Shown here in pieces: positions 35,410 to 44,514 of a DNA stretch of 64,000 nt. The position numbers and the translations under genes are program-made. Positions within the stretch are counted from its first letter, which is position 1, and the number at the start of each line of letters is the position of its first letter. The stretch spans positions 248,001-312,000 of the forward strand of contig NZ_CABJCG010000001.1 of NCBI RefSeq assembly GCF_902364025.1, given 5' to 3'. Below the pieces are notes generated by a model. The model made no database searches. It was given only the letters and a program-made list of their open reading frames with translations, and was not told where the DNA came from. Source of the stretch: Enterocloster lavalensis. GTDB lineage: Bacteria; Bacillota; Clostridia; Lachnospirales; Lachnospiraceae.

Positions 35410-36780
35410 CTAGTTCTTAAAACTGTGAATCGGCGCCGGGATGCGTCCGCCCCGGGTGACAAACTTCTCGCAGGAGAAGGTGTTCACCGGGATAATGGGC
35501 GCGTAGCCCAAAAGGCCGCCGAACTGGGCCGTGTCGCCCACGCTCTTTCCGATCACCGGGATCAGGCGCACCGCCGTGGTCTTCTGGTTCACCATACCGA
35601 TGGCCGCCTCGTCGGCAATGATTCCGGAAATGGTGGACGCCGGCGTGTCGCCGGGGATGGCGATCATATCCAGGCCCACGGAGCAGACGCAGGTCATGGC
35701 CTCCAGTTTCTCCATGGTGAGCGCTCCCAGGCTCACCGCGTCGATCATCCCCTGGTCCTCGCTGACCGGGATAAACGCGCCGCTTAAGCCGCCCACATAG
35801 GAGGAAGCCATAACGCCGCCCTTTTTCACCTGATCGTTGAGCATGGCCAGGGCCGCCGTGGTTCCGGGAGCTCCCACACGCTCCAGGCCGATCTCCTCCA
35901 GAATCTCCGCCACGCTGTCGCCCACGGCCGGGGTGGGTGCCAGGGACAGATCGATGATTCCGAAGGGAATCCCCAGCCGCTTGGAAGCCTCCTGGGCTAC
36001 CAGCTGGCCCACGCGGGTGATCTTGAAGGCCGTTTTCTTGATGGTCTCACAGAGCACCTCGAAGTTGGCTCCTCTGGCCTTCTCCAACGCTACCTTCACC
36101 ACTCCGGGGCCGCTGACGCCCACGTTGATCACGGCATCCGCCTCGGTGACGCCGTGGAAAGCGCCCGCCATGAAGGGATTGTCGTCCGGGGCATTGCAGA
36201 ATATCACCAGCTTGGCGCAGCCCAGACTGTCGTTGTCCTTCGTGGCCTCGGCTGTCTCCTTTACAATGTGGCCCATGATCTCCACCGCGTCCATATTCAG
36301 GCCGGTTTTGGTGGAGCCCACGTTTATGGAGCTGCAAACCCGCTCAGTCTGCGCAAGAGCCTGGGGAATGGAACGGATCAGGTTTTGGTCCGCCGTTGTC
36401 ATACCCTTGCTCACCAGGGCGGAGTATCCGCCGATAAAGTTCACGCCCACCTCCTTGGCCGCCCGGTCCAGCGTCCGTGCGATGGTCACAAAGTCCTCCG
36501 GCTTTTTGCAGGCCGCGCCGCCCACCAGGGCGATGGGGGTAACGGAAATGCGCTTGTTCACAATAGGGATGCCAAAATCCCGCTCAATATCATTTCCCGT
36601 GGCCACCAGATCCTTTGCCATGGTGGTGATTTTCCGGTAGATTTTCTCGTTGACCGCGTCCAGATCGCCGTCCACGCAATCAAGCAGGCTGATGCCCAGC
36701 GTGATGGTGCGCACGTCCAGCTTCTCGTGCTCAATCATGTTGTTGGTCTCATTTACCTCGTATATGTTTATCATGCTCAT
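35410..36780 (-). CDS. UPF0210/DUF711 family protein
   Basis: A 456-residue DUF711 protein (PFL-like fold family, UPF0210), whose biochemical role is not established. Recognisable parts are [66 protein letters not shown] stretches and [14 protein letters not shown] at the C-terminus. Length is standard. It is nearly always encoded next to an ACT-domain UPF0237 protein, as here (100 nt upstream), suggesting that the ACT protein senses a ligand for it. Two in-frame ATGs three codons apart are possible starts; AAAGGGA lies upstream of both. Cytoplasmic. Confidence 0.93.
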   Translation of the reverse strand: MSMINIYEVNETNNMIEHEKLDVRTITLGISLLDCVDGDLDAVNEKIYRKITTMAKDLVATGNDIERDFGIPIVNKRISVTPIALVGGAACKKPEDFVTIARTLDRAAKEVGVNFIGGYSALVSKGMTTADQNLIRSIPQALAQTERVCSSINVGSTKTGLNMDAVEIMGHIVKETAEATKDNDSLGCAKLVIFCNAPDDNPFMAGAFHGVTEADAVINVGVSGPGVVKVALEKARGANFEVLCETIKKTAFKITRVGQLVAQEASKRLGIPFGIIDLSLAPTPAVGDSVAEILEEIGLERVGAPGTTAALAMLNDQVKKGGVMASSYVGGLSGAFIPVSEDQGMIDAVSLGALTMEKLEAMTCVCSVGLDMIAIPGDTPASTISGIIADEAAIGMVNQKTTAVRLIPVIGKSVGDTAQFGGLLGYAPIIPVNTFSCEKFVTRGGRIPAPIHSFKN

Positions 36781-36880
36781 ATGTCCCTTTCTGTCCTGAG
36801 TTTAGGCAGTGTTGCGCTTCGCGGCCGGTTCCCGCGGATTCATCCGCTGTCCGGGCCGGTTCCCGGCGGGCCGCCGGAGA

Positions 36881-37153
36881 TCAGATCCGGTGCATTTTGG
36901 TGAAAATGTCCTCTCTCTGAATCTTTACCTTCACGCCGATGGCCTCTCCCACCTGCTCCAGCTCCTCCGCCACATCGCCGAAGGACTGGGAAATGGCGGT
37001 CACGTCCACGATCATCATCATGTTGAAATAATCCTGCACGATGGTCTGGGAAATGTCCAGGATATTGATCCGGTTTTCCGCCAGATAGGTACATACCTTT
37101 GCGATAATTCCTACGGTGTCTTTTCCTACTACGGTAATAATTGCTTTGCTCAT
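36881..37153 (-). CDS. ACT-domain protein UPF0237
   Basis: A 90-residue stand-alone ACT domain: KAIITVVGKDTVGIIAKVC, then the helix and strand YLAENRINILDISQTIVQDYFNMMMIVDV, and a C-terminal VKVKIQREDIFTKMHRI. ACT domains bind amino acids or other small ligands and usually dimerise. It is the partner gene of the DUF711 protein. RBS AGAGGAGAGCTGGA. A palindromic 125-bp repeat ends 38 nt upstream of its start, so that element's edge overlaps its promoter region. Confidence 0.92.
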   Translation of the reverse strand: MSKAIITVVGKDTVGIIAKVCTYLAENRINILDISQTIVQDYFNMMMIVDVTAISQSFGDVAEELEQVGEAIGVKVKIQREDIFTKMHRI

Positions 37154-37191
37154 TCCAGCTCTCCTCTTTTTACTTTATAGTATGATCGTAA

Positions 37192-37316
37192 CTGTTCAGC
37201 AGGTCTGCGCGCTTGCTGCGCTGACCGTATGAAAACCTAAGCCTGCTGGCAAAAATTCCATCGACGAAGTCGATTTTAAATGGATTTTTGCTCGTATCCG
37301 TGAAGGTACTGAACAG
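37192..37316 (-). repeat. Single copy of a 125-bp palindromic repeat element
   Basis: Bounded by inverted ends CTGTTCAG and CTGAACAG, it is nearly identical (about 8 differences) in reverse complement to the units of the tandem array at 57971-58795. Internal parts include GTATCTGT-type ends, a long hairpin around ATCGAC-TTC-GTCGAT and a GC-rich hairpin GGTCAGCGCA/TGCGCAGACC. It contains no gene. Non-coding mobile (MITE-like) or structured-RNA element. Confidence 0.9.
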
Positions 37317-37348
37317 ATACGTATGATCTATGTAAACGCTGTCTCAGC

Positions 37349-38146
37349 TTACAGATTGACAATCTCGCTCATCTGGTCCCGGCCCGCCACGGTGATGGAG
37401 AAATCCGCCGCGCCGTAAGGGCAGTCGCCCTCGTCGATCTCCAGGCGCACCGTCTCGTAGGCCAGCTCCGCATAGTTGTTTTCCTTGCTCAGATGGCCCA
37501 GGAGAATCTTTTTCATGCGGTCGTGGAGGATGCAGTTTAACAGCCTGCCCGCGTTCTCATTGGACAGATGGCCGTGATCCCCCAGAATCCTGCGCTTCAG
37601 ATAGTAGGGATACGGGCCGCTCTCCAGCATCCGCACGTCGTGGTTGGATTCCAGCAGCAGGGCGTCCAAATCCCGCAGATGGTCTATGATATACTGGTCG
37701 TAATGCCCCATGTCCGTCGCCACCGCCACGGAGCGCTCCCCGCACTGCACCCGGTAAGCCACCGGGTTTGCCGCGTCGTGGTCGATGCTGAAGGGCTTGA
37801 CCGTCAGATCCCCCACCACAAAGTCCACATCCGGGCACACGGGGTGTAAAAGCTCCCTGTCATAGTCCCCAAGGCTGCTCTTGGAACGAATCTCGTCCAG
37901 GGTCTCCCGGGTGGCGTAGATGGGCACCTGGTACTTGCGGGCCAGCACGCCCAGGCCCTTGATGTGGTCCGAATGCTCGTGGGTGATCAGGATGCCGTCC
38001 ACATCCCCGCCCTTCAGGCCGATATCGTTCAGTCCCTGCTGGATGCGCTTATTGCTGATCCCCGCGTCCACCAGAATATGGGTCTTGTCAGACCCTATGT
38101 AAATGCAGTTGCCGCTGCTGCCGCTCGCAATGCTTACCATTCTCAT
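37349..38146 (-). CDS. walJ: Metallo-beta-lactamase-fold hydrolase, WalJ/YycJ type
   Basis: A 265-residue metallo-hydrolase. The metal-binding signature is ITHEHSDHIKGL, further ligands lie in ATDMGHYDQYIIDHL and LGDHGHLSNENAGRLL and the N-terminal SIASGSSGNCIYI is typical of the YycJ/WalJ group, which has nuclease-like members linked to cell-division and DNA-repair genes. Its start overlaps the coaE stop by 4 nt, so it is the last gene of a polA-coaE-walJ run. ATG is preceded by AGAGG at 9 nt. Confidence 0.88.
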   Translation of the reverse strand: MRMVSIASGSSGNCIYIGSDKTHILVDAGISNKRIQQGLNDIGLKGGDVDGILITHEHSDHIKGLGVLARKYQVPIYATRETLDEIRSKSSLGDYDRELLHPVCPDVDFVVGDLTVKPFSIDHDAANPVAYRVQCGERSVAVATDMGHYDQYIIDHLRDLDALLLESNHDVRMLESGPYPYYLKRRILGDHGHLSNENAGRLLNCILHDRMKKILLGHLSKENNYAELAYETVRLEIDEGDCPYGAADFSITVAGRDQMSEIVNL

Positions 38147-38748
38147 ATTGTAGGTTCCTCTGCTTTTCTTTCCGTGAGAAGGCCGTCGATCTGCCGCCTG
38201 GTCTCCTCCAAAGTACCGTTGTTGTCGATCCTGCGGTCACAGAACGCCTCAAATTCCGCCTCCCCGGCCTGGCTCTCCATAATCGCCCGGGATTTCTCCT
38301 CGCTGTAGCCCCTGTTTTTTGCCAGGCGCAGCAGCCGGTTCTCCCTCGATGTATAAACATACCACATTTCCTGGCAGTTGTCACGAAATTCTTGACCTAA
38401 AATCGCCGCCTCGATCACCACCAGGCGGTTGGGGGAGGTCTCCGCCTCCCGCCATACCTCCTGCCACACCGCGGGGTGAGTCAGCCGGTCCACCTGACGC
38501 CGTTTTTCCCCGTCCCCAAAGATCAGGGCGGCCATGGCCTGCCGGTCGATGGTCCCGTCCTCCGCCAGAATGGAATCCCCCAGGTACTCCACCACCCGCC
38601 GGTAGCACTCCTGCCCCGGCTCCATCAGAGCCTTGGCTACCTCGTCGGCCTGGATAACATGGGCGCCGAAATCCCCGGCCAGAATTTTTAACACCCGGCT
38701 CTTGCCGGCGCCCACGCCCCCGGTCACGCCGATGATCCGTTTTTCCAT
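38143..38748 (-). CDS. coaE: Dephospho-CoA kinase
   Basis: A 201-residue kinase for the last step of coenzyme A synthesis. P-loop GVTGGVGAGKSRVL, then QADEVAKALMEPG and the LID region NRLLRLAKNRGYSEEKSRAIMESQ are typical. Length normal. An in-frame GTG three codons upstream is possible, but AGGTGAG fits the ATG. It lies 64 nt after polA in the same direction; polA-coaE neighbourhood is common in bacteria. Confidence 0.95.
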   Translation of the reverse strand: MEKRIIGVTGGVGAGKSRVLKILAGDFGAHVIQADEVAKALMEPGQECYRRVVEYLGDSILAEDGTIDRQAMAALIFGDGEKRRQVDRLTHPAVWQEVWREAETSPNRLVVIEAAILGQEFRDNCQEMWYVYTSRENRLLRLAKNRGYSEEKSRAIMESQAGEAEFEAFCDRRIDNNGTLEETRRQIDGLLTERKAEEPTI

Positions 38749-38811
38749 ATCGCTCACCTGTCTGTTTGCAGGGCCCCAGCTGTCGGCTGCGGCCCTGCGT
38801 TCACTGTATTT

Positions 38812-41565
38812 TTATTTAGCTGCAAACCAGGAATCGCCCACCTTGGCGTCCACCTCAAGGGCCACCTTCAAATCCGCGGCCCCCTTCATCTGTTCCTCCA
38901 GCAGGGCTTTCACAGCCTCCACCTCGCTGCGCTCGGTCTCCACCAAAAGTTCATCGTGGATCTGCAGCACGATTCTGGACTTCATGTTCCGCTTCTTTAA
39001 CTCCCGGTCCACCCGGATCATGGCGATCTTCATCACGTCCGCCGCAGTTCCCTGGATGGGGGAATTCATCGCCACCCGCTCGCCGAACTGGCGCTGCATG
39101 AAGTTGGCGGATTTCAGTTCCGGAATGGGACGCCTGCGGCCATAGAGTGTGGTCACATACCCCTGTTCCTTGCCCTGAGTCACCAGTCCGTCCAGAAAGG
39201 TCTTGACGCCCGGATAGGTCTCAAAATATTTGTTGATATACTCCACTGCCTCCTTGCGGGAAATGCTCAAATCCTCGCTGAGTCCGAAGGCGCTGATGCC
39301 GTAGACAATACCGAAGTTCACGGCCTTGGCGTTGCGCCGCTGCAGGGGCGTCACCTGGTCTAAGGGGATATGGAACACCTCCGAAGCCGTGATGGCGTGG
39401 ATGTCCTGGGCGGAGCGGTAGGCCCCGATCAGCCGGTCGTCCCCTGACATGTGGGCCAGGATGCGCAGCTCGATCTGGGAGTAGTCCGCGTCCACAAACA
39501 CGCTTCCCTCCCTGGGCACAAAGACCTTGCGAATCTCCCGCCCCAGCTCCATACGAACTGGAATATTCTGTAAATTCGGCTCCGTGCTGCTGATGCGGCC
39601 GGTGGCCGTGATGGTCTGGTTGAATTTGCCGTGGATGCGGCCGTCCGAGCCGATAAACGCCGCCAGCCCTTCCGCGTAGGTGGAGTAGAGCTTGGTCAGC
39701 TGACGGTAGTCCAGAATCTTCTGAACCACCGGATAGTCCGGAGCCAGCTTCTCCAGCACGTCCGCAGCGGTGGAATAACCGGTCTTGGTCTTTTTTCCGC
39801 CGGGCAGCGCCATATCTCCGAACAGGATTTCGCCCAGCTGTTTGGGGGAATTGATGTTGAATTCCTTGCCCGTGTCGCGGTAGATCTCCTGCTCCAGCAC
39901 GTCGATCTGCACCTTCAGGCGGCTACCGTACTCCTTTAACTCCTCCCGCTCCACCTTCACACCGGCCTGTTCCATACTGGAAAGGCTGTAAATCAGCGGC
40001 ATCTCGATCTCGATGAACAGCTGGTACATGCCGGTCTGTTTCAGGCGCTCGGTCAGAGGCGCGGCCGCCTTCATAGCCACATATCCCATATAGCAGGCGC
40101 AGCTGACGGCCTTGGGGTCCTTCATCCACAGGGCGTCGCCTAAGGACTGTTTGCCCAGCAGGTCCGCCTTGGAGGGCACGGTAAGTCCAAGGAAGTCCCT
40201 TGCAAGATCGTCGTACCCGTAGGAGTCCTTCAGGGGATTTAACAGGTATCCGGCTACCCCCGCGTCAAACACCGGGCCGTCGTAGGGGATATCCAGATAG
40301 GGCAGCTGTTCCTTTAAATCCAGCACCCAGGCGCCCGCTCCTCCATTCCTCCCCCGCAGCAGCGCGGAAATCCGTTCCAACAGCCACACCTCAGTCAGTT
40401 CCCCGCCGGTGACAATACAGCAGATATCCTCCTCCCCTGCGCACAGCGCTGCGGCGGCCACGGGTAAAAGACCTTCCTTTGCCTTTTCACCGGACTGCAG
40501 CGTCCCGCCCTCGTCAAAAGAGAACGAGAGCTGCTCCATCTCTCCCGCCGCCCTGGCTGCGCTGCGGCTGGCGGTGATCAGCTGCACGCCCACCACCGGC
40601 TGCTTTGCGGCCTTTGCGAATAGCGTTTCCGCCTCCGCCTTCTCCGTCACCAGACGGAAACCGTCCTCAAGGCTGGAGGTCTCCCCGCCGCCCAGGGAAG
40701 CGGCGTCAAAGCGGGTGAGAATGGACTTGAACTCCAGCCGCTTCATGTACTGGTACGCCTCCGGCGTGTAGAGGTTTTCGATCTGCGTTTTCCCGTATTC
40801 GAACTCCACCGGGCAGTCCAGGCAGATGGTGGCCAGCTCCTTGCTCATCTGCGCCATGTCGTAGTGCTCCTCCAGAGCCTTTTTCGCCCTGGGCGGACGG
40901 ATCTCCTCCAGATGCGCGTAAGCATTTTCAATGCTGCCGTAAGCGCTTATGATCGCTGTGGCCGTCTTCTCGCCGATGGACGGGACACCGGGAATATTGT
41001 CCGAGGAATCCCCCATCAGAGCTTTCACGTCGATGAACTCTGCGGGCGTCACCTGGTACTCCCGTTTCACGTCCTCCGGGTAATAGTCGTGGACCTCCGT
41101 GCCGCCCCTGCTGGTCTTGGGGATGCGGATTTTGATGTGCTCGTCCGCCAGCTGCAGCAGGTCCCGGTCTCCGGAGACAACGGACACCTCGATGCCCTCC
41201 TTCTGGCTGCGCTTGGCCACGGTGCCCAGAATGTCGTCCGCCTCATAACCCGGCAGCGTCAGAATCGGCACGCCCATGGCTGTAAGCACCTCCTTCATCA
41301 GCGCCACCTGCTCGTGGAGCTCCTCGGGCATGGGCTTGCGCGTGCCCTTGTAGGCTTCGTACATCTGATGGCGGAAGGTGGGCTCCTTCAGGTCAAAGGC
41401 CACCGCCAGGTGGTCCGCCTTCTCCTCCTCGAGAATTTTAAACATGATATTTAAAAAACCGTACACTGCGTTGGTATGCAGACCCTCCGAGTTGGTCAGG
41501 TCCGGTACCCCGTAAAATGCGCGGTTTAAGATACTGTGTCCGTCGATTAAAACAAGTTTGTCCAT
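38812..41565 (-). CDS. polA: DNA polymerase I
   Basis: A 917-residue family A polymerase for gap filling and primer removal. The N-terminal 5'-3' exonuclease (about 1-290) begins DKLVLIDGHSILNRAFYG and has SGDRDLLQLAD and GDSSDNIPGVPSIGEKTA. The middle 3'-5' exonuclease-like domain lacks the catalytic Asp/Glu set (WVLDLKEQLPYL region), so proofreading is likely absent. The polymerase domain has motif A DADYSQIELRILAH, motif B RRNAKAVNFGIVYGIS and motif C QIHDELLVE. RBS AAGGAAATCAAG. It follows a zf-HC2 protein gene by 40 nt and precedes coaE. Confidence 0.97.
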   Translation of the reverse strand: MDKLVLIDGHSILNRAFYGVPDLTNSEGLHTNAVYGFLNIMFKILEEEKADHLAVAFDLKEPTFRHQMYEAYKGTRKPMPEELHEQVALMKEVLTAMGVPILTLPGYEADDILGTVAKRSQKEGIEVSVVSGDRDLLQLADEHIKIRIPKTSRGGTEVHDYYPEDVKREYQVTPAEFIDVKALMGDSSDNIPGVPSIGEKTATAIISAYGSIENAYAHLEEIRPPRAKKALEEHYDMAQMSKELATICLDCPVEFEYGKTQIENLYTPEAYQYMKRLEFKSILTRFDAASLGGGETSSLEDGFRLVTEKAEAETLFAKAAKQPVVGVQLITASRSAARAAGEMEQLSFSFDEGGTLQSGEKAKEGLLPVAAAALCAGEEDICCIVTGGELTEVWLLERISALLRGRNGGAGAWVLDLKEQLPYLDIPYDGPVFDAGVAGYLLNPLKDSYGYDDLARDFLGLTVPSKADLLGKQSLGDALWMKDPKAVSCACYMGYVAMKAAAPLTERLKQTGMYQLFIEIEMPLIYSLSSMEQAGVKVEREELKEYGSRLKVQIDVLEQEIYRDTGKEFNINSPKQLGEILFGDMALPGGKKTKTGYSTAADVLEKLAPDYPVVQKILDYRQLTKLYSTYAEGLAAFIGSDGRIHGKFNQTITATGRISSTEPNLQNIPVRMELGREIRKVFVPREGSVFVDADYSQIELRILAHMSGDDRLIGAYRSAQDIHAITASEVFHIPLDQVTPLQRRNAKAVNFGIVYGISAFGLSEDLSISRKEAVEYINKYFETYPGVKTFLDGLVTQGKEQGYVTTLYGRRRPIPELKSANFMQRQFGERVAMNSPIQGTAADVMKIAMIRVDRELKKRNMKSRIVLQIHDELLVETERSEVEAVKALLEEQMKGAADLKVALEVDAKVGDSWFAAK

Positions 41566-41605
41566 CTTGATTTCCTTTCTGCCTTGTGCGGGGCGGGCCC
41601 GCAGA

Positions 41606-41959
41606 TTATAAGCCTAAAAAGCCCAGCTGTCCCCAGATGCGCAGCTGTAATATGAGCACCACCAACACCGCCCAGAAGCACAGGGTATTCACCGCGTACC
41701 TGGCCGTCTGCAGCAGATAGAGGGTGTGAATCCGCTGTCGTGAGATCTCCAGGGCCGTCTCCAGGGCCCCTTTGATGTTGTAGGTGCCGGTGCCCTCGTC
41801 CAGCTGCCGGATGCCCACATCCACGGTAAAATAGATCTCCAGCTCTTCCCTGCAGTCTTCACAGGTATCGATATGCTTTAAAAATTCCGCCAGCTCTGCG
41901 TCGGTGAGTTCCCCATTGATATAGGGCATCACCAGGCGCTCCGCCTCTCTGCAGGTCAT
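41606..41959 (-). CDS. Zinc-finger (zf-HC2) membrane protein, anti-sigma-like
   Basis: A 117-residue protein with an N-terminal zf-HC2-type motif (H-x3-C-x2-C in FLKHIDTCEDCREEL), a middle helical region, and one C-terminal transmembrane helix (NTLCFWAVLVVLILQLRIW). This is the build of anti-sigma factors such as RsiW, but no sigma factor gene is adjacent, and the segment after the helix is only a few residues. ATG chosen because GGAGGAAGGCTT precedes MTCREAERLV. It may regulate a distant ECF sigma factor or have been repurposed. Located 40 nt ahead of polA and probably in the same transcript. Confidence 0.78.
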   Translation of the reverse strand: MTCREAERLVMPYINGELTDAELAEFLKHIDTCEDCREELEIYFTVDVGIRQLDEGTGTYNIKGALETALEISRQRIHTLYLLQTARYAVNTLCFWAVLVVLILQLRIWGQLGFLGL

Positions 41960-42089
41960 AAGCCTTCCTCCTCGCTCTGTCTCAAATCTCCCTCCATCAT
42001 ACAATAAATTATCTTCTTTTTCAATGCAAAAAATACTTGCCAAAGTGATTATCCTGTGATAGAATAATTAGCGTTGTAAACGATTTCCG

Positions 42090-42172
42090 GCCGGCATGTC
42101 GGAATGGCAGACGATGCGGACTCAAAATCCGTTGGCGGCAACGCCGTGTGGGTTCAAGTCCCACTGCCGGCA
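42090..42172 (+). tRNA. tRNA-Leu(CAA)
   Basis: An 83-nt class II tRNA: acceptor GCCGGCA/TGCCGGC, D-arm, anticodon loop CTCAAAA with anticodon CAA, long variable arm GGCGGCAACGCC, T-arm GTGGG-TTCAAGT-CCCAC, discriminator A. CCA is not encoded. Reads UUG codons. Confidence 0.96.
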
Positions 42173-42306
42173 CTCATTATTTTTAAAGAATGTCCTGAAA
42201 GGTGACGTATTTGTGTTACTTTTGGGGCATTTTTTGTATAACAGGAAAGAGTGTAAAACCCTCGATCATTCAATCGGTTTTACACTCCCTGTGGTAAAGT
42301 ATGTAC
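42173..42306. other. Downstream region of tRNA-Leu
   Basis: AT-richer stretch holding an imperfect inverted repeat GAGTGTAAAACC/GGTTTTACACTC (42249-42291), which could end the tRNA transcript and that of the converging coiled-coil gene. The T-runs are short. Confidence 0.4.
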
Positions 42307-42600
42307 TTATGCGGTATGCCTTTTGGTGTCGTGAATGTGGTCGTCAAGAATCACGTGAACCCGTTCTACCTCGTCCAAAATAAGCGATTCCGATCTCATG
42401 ATCTGATTTTTCAGATTGCGTTCTGTGGACCGGATCTGTAATTCCATGCCGTCCATGCGAATTTCCATGCTATCCATGCGTTTTTCCATGCCATCCATGC
42501 GCTTTTCCAGGTTGCCCATCTGTTTTTCCAGGTTACCTATCTGCCCGTTCATAGCCTGCATTTGAACAATCAATAAATCAAGTTTTTCGCTATCCGTCAT
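42307..42600 (-). CDS. Small coiled-coil protein with tandem heptads
   Basis: A 97-residue soluble protein dominated by seven-residue repeats of the type MEKRMDG/MEIRMDG and LEKQMGN (about residues 24-60), predicting a long parallel coiled coil. The C-terminal part ILDEVERVHVILDDHIHDTK may be a further helix. No known catalytic motif. Start supported by AAGGTGGTGAT, a near-perfect anti-Shine-Dalgarno match. Similar small repeat proteins are scattered in clostridial genomes, but the function is unknown. The repeated codons (ATGG-ANCGCATG) are themselves a short tandem DNA repeat that could expand or contract. Confidence 0.75.
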   Translation of the reverse strand: MTDSEKLDLLIVQMQAMNGQIGNLEKQMGNLEKRMDGMEKRMDSMEIRMDGMELQIRSTERNLKNQIMRSESLILDEVERVHVILDDHIHDTKRHTA

Positions 42601-42784
42601 TCTATCACCACCTTCCCGAGTCAGAATTGATATGGGTCGATTATACCATAATCCGGGTATTAAGTCTATTCAATTATCAACCTGTAATTTCGTAATATTT
42701 TACTCTCTTTTTCTAAAATCATGCCAGGCAGCCCGCTATCCGGCGGCATTGTTATCCTGTGATTTCAGACATCCGGGATGAGTG

Positions 42785-44059
42785 TCACACCTGGGCCCGC
42801 TCTCCATTTTTCAAGAAGCGTTCCTCAAATTCCTCCACAGGCATTGGCCGGTAAAACACATAGCCCTGTATATAATTGCAGCCCAGACTTTTCAGGTATT
42901 CCACATAACCCCTGGTCTCCACGCCCTCTGCCACGGTCTTCAGCCCCAGTTCCTTAGCGGATTCCAGAATATGGCGGACAAGGACACGCTCTCTGGGATC
43001 GCTCTCATTTTGAAACAGGGAGCGGTCGATCTTCAGAGATACCAGATCGGTGTTCGTCAGTACGCTGAAAGAGGAGTATCCGCTGCCAAAATCGTCAAGA
43101 GAACAGGAAAATCCAAAATTTTTAAGCTGACCAACCACGTTCTGCACCTGATCCACCTGATTCAGCACGATGCTCTCCAGGAGTTCAAACTCAATGCAGT
43201 CTTTCGGACAGGGATACTTTTCATAGACAGCCGCATATTCCTTGAGAAAATACCGGTAATTAAACATATCGCTGGAGAGGTTCACGCTAATGCGGATCTT
43301 TTTTCCGTACTGTTCCAGCCAGCGCCTGATATTCTTACAGACCCGCTCAAACAAAAACAGATCCAGATCGCCGATCAATCCATTTTTTTCCAACTCGGGC
43401 AGAAAATCCGACACCGGGATCAATCCCTTTTTTGGATCGATCCAGCGCACCAGGGCCTCCGCCTGGGTGACCTCGCCGGTTTTTAAATCCACCTTAGGCT
43501 GCAGATAGAGCTTGATATCCCCGTGATCCATAGCCGGACGGATATTCTGCTCCATGTTATAACTGCCCAGGTTCGTATCGTGATGGGTTTCACCGTACAC
43601 CTCAAAGTGGGAATTGCGCAGCACGCTCTCCGGGCTCTCCACCCGGCAGATGTCCGCATTGTACTGGGCGGTGTAAAAGTCCTTCGGCTGGTCCGTCAGG
43701 CGGTAAACGCCCATCCCGCTGTAAACCTTCCCATATTCGTCGCCGTAGGGCCAATCTCTGATCCTGGCGTTTAGTTTAATGACGTACTGGAATATCTCCT
43801 CGTAGTCCTCCGGCATATGAACCAGCAGATTAAAATACCCCAGCTGGATATGGGCCACATATTCATCGTCCCCAATCCAGGTGCGGATGGCCTCATAGAC
43901 TTGTCCGACCAGCCAGTCACCCGCTTCCCGTCCGAACAGGCGATTGAAAATGCGGAAACGTTTTATTTTCAGGCTGATAAGGGCGTACTCCTCAGGATTC
44001 TTTCTGCATACCTGCTCATACCGTTCCTTCATCCACAGTTCATCATTCAAACCAGACAT
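42785..44059 (-). CDS. Cyclic di-GMP phosphodiesterase (degenerate GGDEF + EAL)
   Basis: A 424-residue protein: an N-terminal GGDEF-like domain (about residues 20-155) in which the signature is lost (HIQLGYFNLLV), then an EAL domain (about 170-415). EAL residues needed for catalysis look present: AEALVRW, ISVNLSSDM, ELLES, SLDDFGSGYSS, EGVETRGYVEYL. It should hydrolyse cyclic di-GMP to pGpG and thus counter the PAS-GGDEF protein encoded at 13-15 kb. No transmembrane helix. RBS AGAGGATAAAGCA. Single gene with its own promoter. Confidence 0.92.
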   Translation of the reverse strand: MSGLNDELWMKERYEQVCRKNPEEYALISLKIKRFRIFNRLFGREAGDWLVGQVYEAIRTWIGDDEYVAHIQLGYFNLLVHMPEDYEEIFQYVIKLNARIRDWPYGDEYGKVYSGMGVYRLTDQPKDFYTAQYNADICRVESPESVLRNSHFEVYGETHHDTNLGSYNMEQNIRPAMDHGDIKLYLQPKVDLKTGEVTQAEALVRWIDPKKGLIPVSDFLPELEKNGLIGDLDLFLFERVCKNIRRWLEQYGKKIRISVNLSSDMFNYRYFLKEYAAVYEKYPCPKDCIEFELLESIVLNQVDQVQNVVGQLKNFGFSCSLDDFGSGYSSFSVLTNTDLVSLKIDRSLFQNESDPRERVLVRHILESAKELGLKTVAEGVETRGYVEYLKSLGCNYIQGYVFYRPMPVEEFEERFLKNGERAQV

Positions 44060-44098
44060 TGCTTTATCCTCTGTTTTCCAAAATTAAGAAACATCTCT

Positions 44099-44127
44099 AT
44101 TCTAACATTCTTTTACAGTCTTAGCAA
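44099..44127 (-). promoter_or_regulatory. Promoter of the EAL gene
   Basis: Minus-strand TTGCTA, 17 nt, TAGAAT; -10 box 39 nt upstream of the ATG. Confidence 0.55.
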
Positions 44128-44153
44128 TGTCCATTAACGTTTTCTTAATAGGA

Positions 44154-44483
44154 TCAGCGGGTCAGATCGTAGCTCTCCGCGATCATCCGGCGGATCTCCT
44201 TGTCCGGCACCGTGCCGTCCAGAAGCACGGTGTTCCAGTATTTCTTATTTAAATGATAACCCGGAAGCACGCCCGGATAAGCCTTGCGCCAGAATTCCAC
44301 CCACTGTGGATCGCACTTTACATTGACGCAGACCTGCCCCTCCCGGCGGTAAATCCAGGCGAACACCCGCCGGTTTGACCGATGCCGGATCACCGCCCAC
44401 TCGTGATCGTGGAAGGGGTAATCCTCATATACATCGGGGTACGTCAGGCAGTGGGCGATCAGATCTTTTTTTGTTTTCAGCAT
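44154..44483 (-). CDS. MmcQ/YjbR family protein
   Basis: A 109-residue MmcQ/YjbR protein, a CyaY-like fold with suspected DNA-binding properties but no defined function. Characteristic are YPDVYEDYPFHDHEWAVIRH, ICVNVKCDP-type strand (VCVNVKCDPQWVEFWR) and the C-terminal GYHLNKKYWNTVLLDGTVPDKEIRRMIAESYDL. Full length. RBS CGGAGGCGGCAAA. It lies 31 nt downstream of kptA in the same direction and may be the last gene of the thiamine-transport operon. Confidence 0.88.
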   Translation of the reverse strand: MLKTKKDLIAHCLTYPDVYEDYPFHDHEWAVIRHRSNRRVFAWIYRREGQVCVNVKCDPQWVEFWRKAYPGVLPGYHLNKKYWNTVLLDGTVPDKEIRRMIAESYDLTR

Positions 44484-44514
44484 TTTGCCGCCTCCGTATT
44501 TTATACTGCTCCCC

